From: an uncultured Lachnospiraceae bacterium
Lineage (GTDB): Bacteria; Bacillota; Clostridia; Lachnospirales; Lachnospiraceae
DNA: 64,000 nucleotides
Direction: 5' to 3'
NCBI GenBank assembly: GCA_910587635.1
Contig: CAJUNB010000005.1
Location: 180,832 to 244,831 of the forward strand
The translations under genes and the position numbers were made by a program. A model generated the notes under the pieces. The model did no database searches. It was not told the DNA's origin and saw nothing but the letters and a program-made list of their open reading frames with translations. This document shows positions 34,359 through 43,731 of the stretch, piece by piece. How positions within the stretch are numbered: the first letter of the stretch is position 1; every line of letters starts with the position of its first letter.

Positions 34359-37227
34359 AAGTTTGAGAGCACGTTTTCTGAATATGGTAACTTCCAGACT
34401 GTTTGTCATGGTAGTTTGCTTTGTTTTTCTTTGTGGTACTCTTATCTACAGAATCTTTTCCCTGCAGATCGTACACGGCGAAGAATATATGGACAATTTT
34501 AAATTGAAAATACGCAAGGAACGCTATATTGCCAGTACGAGAGGCAATATTTTTGACAGAAACGGAGAACTCCTTGCCTATAATGAATTGGCCTATAATG
34601 TAACGATAGAAGATGTCTATGAACCGGGAAGCAATAAAAATAAAAACCTGAACGAGACTATCTATCGTCTCATCCAAATTATAGAAAGAAACGGTGATAA
34701 AATCACAAATGATTTTAATATTATACTGGATAAAGGGAAAAATTTTCAGTTTACGGTAGAAGATACGGCCAGATTACGTTTTCTGGCAGATGTATACGGC
34801 AGGGATACGATCGATAAACTGGATTATGGAGAAAAGACGTCTACACCGGACGATGTGATCAACTATTTGGCCGGTACTTCCCGCTATGCCATTGGAGATT
34901 ATACAGATCCAAACGATAAGAAGAGTTTTGTGCCCGGCCTCGGTTACAGTAAGGAAGATCTGCTGAAGATGATCAATATCCGATATGCCATGAGTGCCAA
35001 CAGCTATCAGAAATATATTGCCACTATCGTCGCCTATGATGTGAATGAGAAGACCGTAGCCGTTGTTATGGAAAACAGTGATGTACTGGATGGTGTTTCT
35101 ATCGCGGAGGATACGGTTCGAAAGTATGTGGACAGTGTCTATTTCTCTCATATCCTTGGTTATACGGGTAAGATCTCCCAGGATGAGCTGGCAGAACTTT
35201 CCAAAGAAAATGATTCCTATACCGCTACGGATACCGTAGGAAAGTCTGGTATTGAGCAGGTTATGGAAACAGATCTGCAGGGAAAAAAAGGGTCCGAAGT
35301 CATGTATGTGGACAACCTGGGTAAGGTGATTGAAATCACAGAGCGGACGGAACCGGCTGCGGGCAATGATCTGTATCTGACCATTGACAAAAATCTCCAG
35401 AAAGCCGTTTACAATATTCTGGAACAGAAGATTGCCGGCATTCTTGTGTCGAAGCTTGACAATACGAAAAGCGAAGCGGAAGCAGAAGCCTCTTCCAGGA
35501 ACTTGAGAATTCCTATATATGATGTATACTTTGCACTTATCAACAACAATATTATCGATATTTCACATTTTGAAAAACCGTCAGCCAATCCTACAGAAAA
35601 AGAAGTATTTGAGATCTTCCAAAGCAGAAGAGCTGTAGTCTATGACAATTTACGGGCTGAGCTGCTGGAGCGCAGGACAGCATATGAGGAACTTCCGGAA
35701 GAATATCAGGTATATGAGAGCTTTATTGTTTCTATGCTTGCTTCTGCCGATAAAGGGATTTTGTTGGAAAGTGAGATCGATCAGTCTGATGAGGTCTATC
35801 AGGCGTGGAAAAATGACGAGACGATCTCTCTGGCGGAATATTTGAATCATGCGATTGCAATGAACTGGATCGATGTGACAAAAGTGGGTCTTGACAGTAA
35901 ATATGCGTCTTCAGAGGAAATTTACGAACAGCTGATTCAGACGATTTTTGAGGGGTTGGACAACAATACGGAATTTTCCAAGAGACTGTACCGGTATATG
36001 ATCAGCAGGAACGAGCTGACAGGAAACCATATTTGTAATCTGCTTCTGGAACAGGGGATTGTAGAAGTTTCGGAAAGTGAAGAGACAGAGTTTACGAGTG
36101 GCAGGATATCTGCCTATGCCTTTATTGTAAAGCTGATGGAAAATCTGGATATTACGCCGGCGCAGCTGGCTCTGGATCCTTCTTCCGGCTCCTGTGTGGT
36201 GACAGATGTCAACAGCGGTGAAGTGTTGGCCCTTGTTACTTATCCGGGGTATGATACGAACCGGCTCGCCAATACAATAGATTCCGACTATTATAATCAG
36301 TTGCAAAACGATCTTTCCAATCCCATGTGGAACTATGCCACCCAGCAAAGGAGTGCTCCCGGCTCTACTTTCAAGATGGTAACGGCAGTTGCCGGCCTGG
36401 AAGAAGGGGTAGTGGATCTGAACGAGCGCCTGGGATGTTATGGCCCTTTTGATAAAATCACGCCACCGCCTAGATGCTGGATTGTCACTGGTGGCGGCAG
36501 TCATGGGCAGCTGAATATAACCGGCGCCATCGAGCATTCCTGCAACAGCTTTTTCTATGAAGTGGGATATCGGCTTGGAAGTGATACTGGTATCTATGAC
36601 AGCGATGCAGGTCTGGAGAAACTTGCCTATTACGCAGATCTGTTCGGTCTGTCTGAAACTTCCGGGATAGAAATTGCAGAATCCGAGCCGGAACTGTCGG
36701 ACTTTGACGCTGTCCGGTCTGCTATTGGCCAGGGAACTCATAACCTGACGACAGCGGGACTTGCCCGTTATGTTACGACAGTGGCCAACAGTGGAACCTG
36801 TTATAAGTTGAGTCTTTTGGATAAATTGACAGATAACAGTGGTGTTGTTCTGAAAGACTATACTCCGGAAGTACGGAACTATATTGATCTTCCCGGATAT
36901 GAATGGAGTGCTATCCACCAGGGAATGCGCCGGGTGATCGAATCAAAAGCCTATTATGAGGACATGCCTGTCAATGTAGCGGGGAAAACGGGTACTGCTC
37001 AGGAGAATAAAAGCCGTGCCAATCATGCTCTTTTTGTAGGATATGCTCCCTACGAAAATCCCCAGATCGCCGTTGCCACACGTGTCGCTTTTGGATACAG
37101 TTCCGCTTATGCAGCGGAAATTTCCAGAGATGTATTTCGGTATTATTTCGATCCTGAAGAAGAAGACAATATTCTGACAGGAAGTGCCATCAGACCGGAG
37201 GCGGTAGGAACGGCTATGGGAGATTAG
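34327..37227 (+). CDS. Penicillin-binding protein 2 (large clade)
   Basis: A class B transpeptidase of about 966 residues (959 if TTG 34351, which has AAGGAG upstream, is the start). After one N-terminal membrane helix and the dimerisation region (STRGNIFDRNGELLAYNELA) it has the catalytic SxxK as APGSTFKM near residue 680, SCN in EHSCNSFFYE near 738, and KTGTAQ near 886. Usual PBP2 is about 600-750 residues, so this one carries roughly 250 extra residues, much of them a helical, charged insertion between the pedestal and catalytic domains (about residues 370-620). Such long versions are known in Lachnospiraceae. It follows mreD with overlap and is the elongasome transpeptidase partner of RodA, encoded at 39073. 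Confidence 0.93.
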   Translation: MKKGVGKSLFESLRARFLNMVTSRLFVMVVCFVFLCGTLIYRIFSLQIVHGEEYMDNFKLKIRKERYIASTRGNIFDRNGELLAYNELAYNVTIEDVYEPGSNKNKNLNETIYRLIQIIERNGDKITNDFNIILDKGKNFQFTVEDTARLRFLADVYGRDTIDKLDYGEKTSTPDDVINYLAGTSRYAIGDYTDPNDKKSFVPGLGYSKEDLLKMINIRYAMSANSYQKYIATIVAYDVNEKTVAVVMENSDVLDGVSIAEDTVRKYVDSVYFSHILGYTGKISQDELAELSKENDSYTATDTVGKSGIEQVMETDLQGKKGSEVMYVDNLGKVIEITERTEPAAGNDLYLTIDKNLQKAVYNILEQKIAGILVSKLDNTKSEAEAEASSRNLRIPIYDVYFALINNNIIDISHFEKPSANPTEKEVFEIFQSRRAVVYDNLRAELLERRTAYEELPEEYQVYESFIVSMLASADKGILLESEIDQSDEVYQAWKNDETISLAEYLNHAIAMNWIDVTKVGLDSKYASSEEIYEQLIQTIFEGLDNNTEFSKRLYRYMISRNELTGNHICNLLLEQGIVEVSESEETEFTSGRISAYAFIVKLMENLDITPAQLALDPSSGSCVVTDVNSGEVLALVTYPGYDTNRLANTIDSDYYNQLQNDLSNPMWNYATQQRSAPGSTFKMVTAVAGLEEGVVDLNERLGCYGPFDKITPPPRCWIVTGGGSHGQLNITGAIEHSCNSFFYEVGYRLGSDTGIYDSDAGLEKLAYYADLFGLSETSGIEIAESEPELSDFDAVRSAIGQGTHNLTTAGLARYVTTVANSGTCYKLSLLDKLTDNSGVVLKDYTPEVRNYIDLPGYEWSAIHQGMRRVIESKAYYEDMPVNVAGKTGTAQENKSRANHALFVGYAPYENPQIAVATRVAFGYSSAYAAEISRDVFRYYFDPEEEDNILTGSAIRPEAVGTAMGD

Positions 37228-37256
37228 GTTTGGGCAGAAAAGAGGGAAAGAATAAG

Positions 37257-37928
37257 ATGAGCAGCTCAGTCATGATTAAAAGCTTTCAAAATGGAATCGC
37301 GGTGATTTTGGATGATACTATTGCGTTTCCGGTTCTTTTGGAGGAAGTGGGACTGAAATTCAAAGAGTCTGCCTCTTTCTTCAGAAACTCTAAAATGGCA
37401 GTTTCTTTTGAAGGCAGACAGTTGAGTACAGAGGAAGAGAAACAGCTGGTAGAAAAGATTACAGAAAACTGCAGCCTGCATATTATCTGCCTTGTAGGAA
37501 AGGATAAGGAGAAAAATCAGACTTTTATCAAAGCGATCCGGCAGATTGAAAAAAGAGAGGAAGAAGAAGGGCTGTTCTATCGGGGCAATCTGAAGAACGG
37601 ACAGAAACTGGAAATAGAATCCAGCATTGTCATTATAGGAGACGTATATCCAGGCTCCTGTATCGCAGCCAAAAAGGACATCATCATCGTGGGCGGCCTG
37701 TATGGAGAGGCCTGTGCCGGCGTGGGCGGAGGTCAGGGCCATTTTGTAGTGGCTCTGGAAATGTCTCCAGAAAAATTAAAAATAGGTGATGTTCGATTTG
37801 ATATATCAAAGAAACAGAGCAAATGGTCTATCAGACCCAAAATACAACCGAAGATCGCCTATGAAAAAGATGGCAGGATTCTGATGGATCCCATTACAAA
37901 AGAATTACTAAATATGTTTCTCATCTGA
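37257..37928 (+). CDS. minC: Septum-site determining protein MinC
   Basis: A 223-residue inhibitor of FtsZ assembly. The N-terminal domain (SVMIKSFQNGIAVILDD) is followed by the C-terminal beta-helix of MinC with YRGNLKNGQKLEIESSIVIIGDVYPG and GGLYGEACAG. ATG 37257 follows AGAGGGAAAG and avoids a frame that begins inside the pbp2 stop region. minD and minE follow. Confidence 0.92.
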   Translation: MSSSVMIKSFQNGIAVILDDTIAFPVLLEEVGLKFKESASFFRNSKMAVSFEGRQLSTEEEKQLVEKITENCSLHIICLVGKDKEKNQTFIKAIRQIEKREEEEGLFYRGNLKNGQKLEIESSIVIIGDVYPGSCIAAKKDIIIVGGLYGEACAGVGGGQGHFVVALEMSPEKLKIGDVRFDISKKQSKWSIRPKIQPKIAYEKDGRILMDPITKELLNMFLI

Positions 37929-37983
37929 TCTTCGATGTGCGGACGTAATTTAGGGGACAATTAATTTCAAGGAGGCAATTTGT

Positions 37984-38775
37984 ATGAGTGAAGTTATTGT
38001 CGTTACGTCAGGAAAAGGCGGCGTAGGGAAGACCACTACGACTGCAAACTTAGGGACAGGTCTTGCTGCTGTTGGAAAAAAAGTAGTTCTGATTGATACG
38101 GATATCGGTCTTCGGAATCTGGATGTCGTTATGGGGTTGGAAAACCGGATTGTATACAATCTGGTGGATGTGGTAGAAGGGAAGTGCCGGATCAAACAGG
38201 CACTGATCCGGGACAAGCGATATCCGGGGCTCTATTTGATGCCGTCTGCTCAGACGAGAGATAAATCCGCAGTCAATCCCTCCCAGATGGTCAGAATGGT
38301 AGATACTCTGCGGGAACAGTTTGATTATATTATACTGGACTGTCCTGCCGGTATCGAGCAGGGGTTTCAGAATGCAATAGCCGGTGCGGACAGGGCGTTG
38401 GTGATTACAACTCCAGAAGTATCCTCTATACGGGATGCGGACAGAATCATCGGCCTTCTGGAAGCCAATGAGATTGAGAAGATCGATTTAGTTATCAATA
38501 AACTGAAAATAGCCATGGTAAAACGGGGGGATATGATGTCTGTAGCCGATGTATCAGATATCCTTGCCATCCCTCTGATCGGAATCGTACCTGATGATGA
38601 AAATGTCGTCATTGCCGCTAACCAGGGAGAACCTCTCGTAGGGAATGCAACGCTGGCGGGCCGGGCCTATAAAAACCTCTGTTTTCGTGTACTCGGGCAG
38701 GAAGTTCCTTTCCTGAACTTCGAAAAGCGGTTTTCTATCTGGACAAAGGTAAGCGGAATATTTCATAAAAATTAG
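37984..38775 (+). CDS. minD: Septum-site determining ATPase MinD
   Basis: A 263-residue deviant Walker A ATPase: KGGVGKTTTTANLG at residues 11-24, DTDIGLRNLDVVMGLENRI, ILDCPAGIEQGFQNA and VINKLK. The C-terminal amphipathic helix (FEKRFSIWTKVSGIFHKN) is the membrane-targeting sequence. It recruits MinC to the poles away from midcell. Confidence 0.97.
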   Translation: MSEVIVVTSGKGGVGKTTTTANLGTGLAAVGKKVVLIDTDIGLRNLDVVMGLENRIVYNLVDVVEGKCRIKQALIRDKRYPGLYLMPSAQTRDKSAVNPSQMVRMVDTLREQFDYIILDCPAGIEQGFQNAIAGADRALVITTPEVSSIRDADRIIGLLEANEIEKIDLVINKLKIAMVKRGDMMSVADVSDILAIPLIGIVPDDENVVIAANQGEPLVGNATLAGRAYKNLCFRVLGQEVPFLNFEKRFSIWTKVSGIFHKN

Positions 38776-38788
38776 GGAGGGTTGCATT

Positions 38789-39049
38789 ATGGCTTTACAT
38801 ATTTTCCGAAAAAAATCATCCAGTGAACTGGCAAAGGACAGATTGAAGGTACTGTTAATTTCGGACAGAATCAATTGTTCGCCGGAAATGATGGATATGA
38901 TCAGGGCAGATATCTCGAAAGTGATCTCAAAATATATGAAAATAGATGCTGAAAGTGTGGAAGTCCAGATTACAAAGGAACTGACAAGGGGCAGGATGAA
39001 AAGTCCCACCCTCTATGCCAATATTCCTATTTTGGAGCTGAAGCATTAA
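38789..39049 (+). CDS. minE: Cell division topological factor MinE
   Basis: An 86-residue MinE: DRLKVLLISDRINCSPEMMDMIRADISKVISKYM in pieces is the MinD-binding helix, followed by the dimerising strand. Presence of MinE together with MinC and MinD suggests Min oscillation rather than DivIVA-based positioning. The basic N-terminus (FRKKSSSELAKDRLK) binds membranes. Confidence 0.95.
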   Translation: MALHIFRKKSSSELAKDRLKVLLISDRINCSPEMMDMIRADISKVISKYMKIDAESVEVQITKELTRGRMKSPTLYANIPILELKH

Positions 39050-39072
39050 CATTACAGGGACCGGAGAAAACC

Positions 39073-40203
39073 ATGCTGAAAAAATACCGTGTAAGAGATT
39101 ATGATTTTAAATTAGTAATGATGTTAATTGCCATTTCTGTGATTGGTATCATGGCAATCGGGAGTGCGCAGGAGTCCGTACAGGATAAGCAGGTTATGGG
39201 GCTTATTATGGGTGTGTTTTTGATGATTATCATTTCCCTGTTTGACTATACGGCACTTTTAAATTTATATTGGATATTTTACATCGGAAATGTCATTCTT
39301 CTCGTGCTGGTAGAGTTTTTGGGCTCCAAAGCAGGGGGGGCACAGCGATGGTTTTCCATTCTCGGTATCCGTTTTCAGCCTTCTGAACTTGCAAAAATAT
39401 TATTGATTTTGTTCTACGCACAGTTTATTATGAAACAAAGGGAAAAATTAAATACGTTCCGTACATTGACAAAGATGGTCGTATTGTTCCTTCCGCCGCT
39501 TGGGCTGATCTATAACCAGCCGGATCTTTCTACAAGCATTATGCTGATCATTATTTTTTGTATTATGATATTTATCGGCGGACTGGACTATCGGATTATT
39601 GCGGGTGTACTGGCAGTAGTAATTCCCTGTATTGTTATCTTTCTGATGATTGTATTGCAGCCGGATCAGCAGTTGATCAAGGAATATCAACAGACGCGTA
39701 TCCTGGCATGGCTTCATCCGTCTGAATATGTAAATACGGAAGGATATCAACAGGCAAATTCCATTACGGCAATTGGATCTGGACAACTTTGGGGAAAAGG
39801 CCTGAATAACAATATTATCGGCTCTGTGAAAAACGGGAATTTCATTTCAGAGCCGCAGACAGATTTTATATTCGCCATTATCGGTGAGGAGCTTGGTTTT
39901 GTAGGTTCCTGTGCAGTAATCCTCTTACTTTTCCTTATCGCCCTGGAATGTGTTATGATCGCCAGAAAAGCCAAGGACACAGCTGGGATGATTATTTGCA
40001 GCGGCATGGCAGGTCTTGTGGGATTTCAAAGTTATATGAATATTGCCGTTGCTACTGGTCTTATGCCAAATACAGGAATACCACTTCCATTCGTCAGTGC
40101 GGGATTGACTTCCTTAGTCAGTCTGTTTATCGGTATGGGGTTTGTTCTAAACGTACGATTGCAGGGAAAAAATAATACTAGTAAAGTGAGGGACTTACAA
40201 TGA
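39073..40203 (+). CDS. rodA: RodA/FtsW family glycosyltransferase
   Basis: A 376-residue SEDS protein with about ten membrane helices. GAQRWFSILGIRFQPSELAK, LLIIIF-type central helices, GSGQLWGKGL, EPQTDFIFAIIGEELGFVG and the late MPNTGIPLPFVSAGLTS are SEDS signatures. It polymerises lipid II glycan strands with PBP2. Located after minCDE in this cell-shape cluster, it is more likely RodA than FtsW; SEDS genes cannot be separated with certainty by sequence alone. Confidence 0.92.
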   Translation: MLKKYRVRDYDFKLVMMLIAISVIGIMAIGSAQESVQDKQVMGLIMGVFLMIIISLFDYTALLNLYWIFYIGNVILLVLVEFLGSKAGGAQRWFSILGIRFQPSELAKILLILFYAQFIMKQREKLNTFRTLTKMVVLFLPPLGLIYNQPDLSTSIMLIIIFCIMIFIGGLDYRIIAGVLAVVIPCIVIFLMIVLQPDQQLIKEYQQTRILAWLHPSEYVNTEGYQQANSITAIGSGQLWGKGLNNNIIGSVKNGNFISEPQTDFIFAIIGEELGFVGSCAVILLLFLIALECVMIARKAKDTAGMIICSGMAGLVGFQSYMNIAVATGLMPNTGIPLPFVSAGLTSLVSLFIGMGFVLNVRLQGKNNTSKVRDLQ

Positions 40204-40595
40204 AAATAGCACTGATTGCACACGATACAAAGAAGAAACTAATGCAGAATTTCTGTATTGCTTACAGGGGAATTCTGACAAAGAATGATCTGTATGCCAC
40301 GGGAACTACCGGAAGGCTTGTGGAAGAAGTGACAAATCTGAATATTCATAAGCATCTGGCAGGGCATCTGGGCGGTGCTCAGCAGTTAGGCGCTCAGATC
40401 GAAAATAATCAGATCGATCTCGTTATTTTTCTCAGAGATCCTTTGACGCCCAAATCTCATGAACCGAATATCGGAGATGTGTGCAGACTCTGTGATATGC
40501 ACAATATTCCAGTGGCAACAAATCTTGCTTCTGCAGAGTTGTTGCTAAAATCGCTTGACAGAGGAGATATGGAGTGGCGTGAGATTTACAAATAG
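40200..40595 (+). CDS. mgsA: Methylglyoxal synthase
   Basis: A 131-residue enzyme converting dihydroxyacetone phosphate to methylglyoxal and phosphate. IALIAHDTKKKLM is at the start, LYATGTTGRLVEEV and HLGGAQQLGAQI are phosphate-binding, and VIFLRDPLTPKSHEPNIGDVCRLC is the family core. Its ATG overlaps the rodA stop. Methylglyoxal synthase is a glycolytic bypass enzyme; co-location with cell-shape genes is unusual as biology but common in Lachnospiraceae order, as far as I recall. Confidence 0.95.
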   Translation: MKIALIAHDTKKKLMQNFCIAYRGILTKNDLYATGTTGRLVEEVTNLNIHKHLAGHLGGAQQLGAQIENNQIDLVIFLRDPLTPKSHEPNIGDVCRLCDMHNIPVATNLASAELLLKSLDRGDMEWREIYK

Positions 40596-41568
40596 AAGAA
40601 AAGCAGCGGCGCTTGTGGCAGTTTTGATGCTTGCCTGTGTTCTGACAGGGTGTACGTCAAAAAAATATACGTTTACATATAATACGGAGAGTTCTGTCAG
40701 CAGTTTTCAGATGACAGAAAATGTTATGGCGCAACAGGCAGATCTGTTTGCAGAGCAGTTATGTGTGGCTTCTTCTGATGTCACGGAAGGGACATCTGTT
40801 GATATGTCTCAGGCCAGCAGTGCAGGACTCTTTGATTTAAATAACAGGCAGGTACTCTACGCCAAGAGCATTCATGAACGGCTCTATCCTGCCAGCATTA
40901 CGAAAGTGATGACGGCTCTCGTAGCATTGAAATACGGAAATCCAGAGGATATGATAACGGTCAGTGCAGTCAGTGCCGGAATTACGGAGAGCGGGGCACA
41001 GCTCTGTGGCCTGAAGACCGGAGATAATCTGACACTGGATCAGGCGTTACATGCCCTGCTGATCAATTCGGCCAATGATGCTGGCATGGCAATTGCAGAG
41101 CATGTGGGTGGAAGTGTAGAAAATTTTGCGGAGATGATGAACAAAGAAGCGGCAGAGTTAGGGGCTACCAATTGTCATTTTGTCAATCCCCATGGCCTTC
41201 ATGATGAAAATCATTATGTGACAGCATATGATCTGTATCTGATCTTCAACGAAGCTATGAAATATGAAAAATTTTCAGAGATTATCATGATGGATAGCTA
41301 TTCCACCACTTATACTGACAGGAATGGAAACCCGAAGACATTCGACTTCAAAACAACAAATCTGTTTCTTCAGGGTGAGTATACGCCCCCTGAACAGATT
41401 ACAGTGATCGGAGGGAAAACGGGGACGACAAACGCGGCGGGAAGCTGCCTGATCCTTTTATCAAAGGATTCTTCAGGAAATCCGTATATCTCGGTTGTTC
41501 TTCATTCCAGTGAACGGGCGGTGCTATATGAGGAGATGAAAGGGCTGTTATCAGAGATTGGGAATTAA
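40579..41568 (+). CDS. D-alanyl-D-alanine carboxypeptidase lipoprotein
   Basis: A 329-residue low-molecular-mass PBP. GTG 40579 has GAGGAG upstream and gives a signal peptide with a lipobox LTGC, so the enzyme is predicted to be membrane-anchored as a lipoprotein. The catalytic SxxK (PASITKVM) is near residue 106, SxN in SANDAG and KTGTT follow. It trims pentapeptides to tetrapeptides. It overlaps mgsA, so it belongs to the same operon. An upstream TTG at 40555 would put the lipobox too far from the N-terminus. Confidence 0.88.
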   Translation: MRFTNRRKAAALVAVLMLACVLTGCTSKKYTFTYNTESSVSSFQMTENVMAQQADLFAEQLCVASSDVTEGTSVDMSQASSAGLFDLNNRQVLYAKSIHERLYPASITKVMTALVALKYGNPEDMITVSAVSAGITESGAQLCGLKTGDNLTLDQALHALLINSANDAGMAIAEHVGGSVENFAEMMNKEAAELGATNCHFVNPHGLHDENHYVTAYDLYLIFNEAMKYEKFSEIIMMDSYSTTYTDRNGNPKTFDFKTTNLFLQGEYTPPEQITVIGGKTGTTNAAGSCLILLSKDSSGNPYISVVLHSSERAVLYEEMKGLLSEIGN

Positions 41569-41578
41569 TAATTAAAGG

Positions 41579-41607
41579 TTGTTTTTTATCTTTCTATATT
41601 TTATAAT
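41579..41607 (+). promoter_or_regulatory. Promoter of the 139-residue P-loop gene
   Basis: TTGTTT (41579-41584), a 17-base spacer and a perfect TATAAT (41602-41607). It is 34 bases before the gene start and marks the end of the cell-shape operon. Confidence 0.75.
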
Positions 41608-41640
41608 GGGTATAACAAGTTTACTTTAGGAGGGATTGCG

Positions 41641-42060
41641 ATGGTTCAATTAATTGTTGGCAATAAGGGAAAGGGTAAGACAAAACATTTGCTGGATAAA
41701 GTAAATAGCGCAATAAAGGCGGCATCCGGCAATCTTGTATATCTGGATAAAAATTCTAAAAATATGTATGAGCTGAACAATAAAATTCGTCTGATTATTG
41801 TATCCGATTATCCAATCAATGATTGTGATGAATTTATTGGTTTTATCTGTGGCATCATTTCACAGGATCATGATTTAGAGCAGATGTATTTGGACAACTT
41901 CCTTGTGAATGCGCATCTGAAACAAGAGGAAATTGAACCGGCCATTGAGAAATTGGAGAAAATCAGTAATATGTTCCACGTAGATTTTATTATCAGCGTA
42001 TCTGTGGACGAATCAGAGCTTCCTGAGACTTTAAAAGAGAAGGTTGTTGTATCTCTTTAA
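41641..42060 (+). CDS. Hypothetical P-loop protein
   Basis: A 139-residue protein with a clear Walker A motif GNKGKGKT near residue 7 and a lysine-rich following helix. A Walker B could be in LIIVSDYP. The rest has no known fold signature I can name. AGGAGGG precedes the ATG. It is followed by a 190-base structured region. It may be a small ATPase or GTPase, or only a nucleotide-binding relic. Confidence 0.75.
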   Translation: MVQLIVGNKGKGKTKHLLDKVNSAIKAASGNLVYLDKNSKNMYELNNKIRLIIVSDYPINDCDEFIGFICGIISQDHDLEQMYLDNFLVNAHLKQEEIEPAIEKLEKISNMFHVDFIISVSVDESELPETLKEKVVVSL

Positions 42061-42069
42061 AATGATAGA

Positions 42070-42224
42070 GCACCGCAAAATGGTGCAAGATATTTAATGT
42101 GACATGAAGATAAGAGCCTCTGTCGTGAATGGACAGGGGCTTTTCATAGTAATCAAAGATTACTATGAAAAGCCTGAATGCGCACATGCGGTTGTCCCGC
42201 ATGGCGCGTGATACGGCCCGCGTA
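42070..42224 (+). other. Array of hairpins in a leader between two genes
   Basis: Five stems in a row: GCACC/GGTGC (42070-42086), a terminator-like stem AGCCTCTGTC/GACAGGGGCT (42115-42141), a perfect 17-bp inverted repeat (42138-42154 and 42158-42174), CATGCGG/CCGCATG with GCGC/GCGC around it (42180-42207), and ATACG/CGTAT (42211-42225). The second and third share bases 42138-42141, so they cannot form together. No coding frame crosses the region. Confidence 0.7.
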
Positions 42225-42255
42225 TGTATTACTTTTGTTTTAGAGGAGGATGTTT

Positions 42256-43650
42256 TTGGCAGCCAGACGTTCCGGTAAAATAAGAAAATATCGAAAGCCT
42301 CTGAATATCAATCTCGGCATGATTATATTTGGATGTGTTTCTGTCTATATTGGAATCTGTGTCTTTATGTACTTTACCTCAAGTCATATTATCGGATATG
42401 AAGTGAAGGCGGGATCTCTTTCTGTGAACAATGTATACAAGGGCATTGCCATCCGCAAAGAAGAAGTTGTAAACAGTGCAGATTCAGGTTACATCAACTA
42501 TTATACCCGGGAAGGGGGACGGGTGGCAGTCGGCGACCTTGTCTATACAGTAGATGAAACAGGAAGACTTTCTGAAATGGTAGGAACAGGGGATCCGGAT
42601 GAAAACTCTCTCTCCGATGCGGATTTAAATGAGCTGAAGTCGGAAATTCTGGCCTTTATCAGTTCCTTCACACCCCAAAATTTCAGAGAGGTCTACGACT
42701 TTAAATACAATGTGGAAGGTACGGTGATGAAGCTCGCCAATTATTCCATATTGGAAAATATCGATGTATTGAATAATTCCAGCGAAGCCGGCCTTGTTAA
42801 TTTTTGCCGGGCAGCCAAGACAGGGATTGTCATTTATTCTACAGACGGTTATGAGTCACTGACAGCCGATCAGGTACAGGAATCTGATTTTGATCAGACG
42901 ACATATAAAAAGACTCCTTTGATCAGTAACGAACTGGTAAACAGGGGAGATCCGGCCTATAAGCTTTCCTTAAGCGAAAACTGGTCCATTGTCATTCCGG
43001 TTACGGCTGAACGGGCAGCGGAACTGTTGGAAGAAGAGTATGTCAAGGTAAAATTTCTGAAAAATCAGGATATCTCCTGGGGACAGGTTTTGATTCATGA
43101 AAACAGTGACGGTGTCTATGCGGAGCTCGCCTTTAACAACTCCATGATTACTTTCTGCACAGACAGATATATCGATATTGAACTGATGGCAAAAGATGAA
43201 ACCGGTCTGAAAATACCAAATTCAGCTATTGTGGAAAAAGAATTTTTTCTTGTTCCGGTGGAATACATAACAAAGGGCGGCAGTAATGGTGTCAATGGTG
43301 TGATGCGTGAATTTATTACAGAAGAGGGAGAAATCAGTAAAGAGTTTGTTGAAACTCCCATTTATAACGAGGAGGATGGCGAATATTATCTGGACGATAC
43401 GGTACTGCGTATCGGAGATTATCTGTTAAAACCTGATTCAGAAGATAAATATGCTGTCAGCAAACGGGGAAAGCTGATCGGTGTGTACAATATCAACAAA
43501 GGATATGCAGATTTTAAACAGATACAGATATTATCTGACAATGAAGAATATTCCATTGTCAAATCAGGTACTACATACGGGCTGAGTGTGTATGATTATA
43601 TCGCATTGGACGCTTCCAGCGTCAAGGAAAATGACTTTACCAGCAATTAA
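42256..43650 (+). CDS. HlyD-like efflux/adaptor membrane protein
   Basis: A 464-residue protein with a basic N-terminus, one membrane segment at about residues 20-42 (LGMIIFGCVSVYIGICVFMYF), and an outer part with lipoyl-like and barrel sandwich motifs (YKGIAIRKEEVVNSADSGYINYYTREGG in pieces and VGDLVYTVDETGR). It resembles HlyD-family adaptors, but no transporter gene is adjacent. AGAGGAGG ends directly against ATG 42250, so TTG 42256 is the better start. It lies upstream of yggS and sepF, so a role in envelope or division is plausible. Confidence 0.7.
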   Translation: MAARRSGKIRKYRKPLNINLGMIIFGCVSVYIGICVFMYFTSSHIIGYEVKAGSLSVNNVYKGIAIRKEEVVNSADSGYINYYTREGGRVAVGDLVYTVDETGRLSEMVGTGDPDENSLSDADLNELKSEILAFISSFTPQNFREVYDFKYNVEGTVMKLANYSILENIDVLNNSSEAGLVNFCRAAKTGIVIYSTDGYESLTADQVQESDFDQTTYKKTPLISNELVNRGDPAYKLSLSENWSIVIPVTAERAAELLEEEYVKVKFLKNQDISWGQVLIHENSDGVYAELAFNNSMITFCTDRYIDIELMAKDETGLKIPNSAIVEKEFFLVPVEYITKGGSNGVNGVMREFITEEGEISKEFVETPIYNEEDGEYYLDDTVLRIGDYLLKPDSEDKYAVSKRGKLIGVYNINKGYADFKQIQILSDNEEYSIVKSGTTYGLSVYDYIALDASSVKENDFTSN

Positions 43651-43731
43651 GGGATCTGTAAGGGAATTTCAGTTTTCCTATTTTTTCAGGAAGACGATAT
43701 AGGCACGATTTTACAAAAAATATCATTCACA

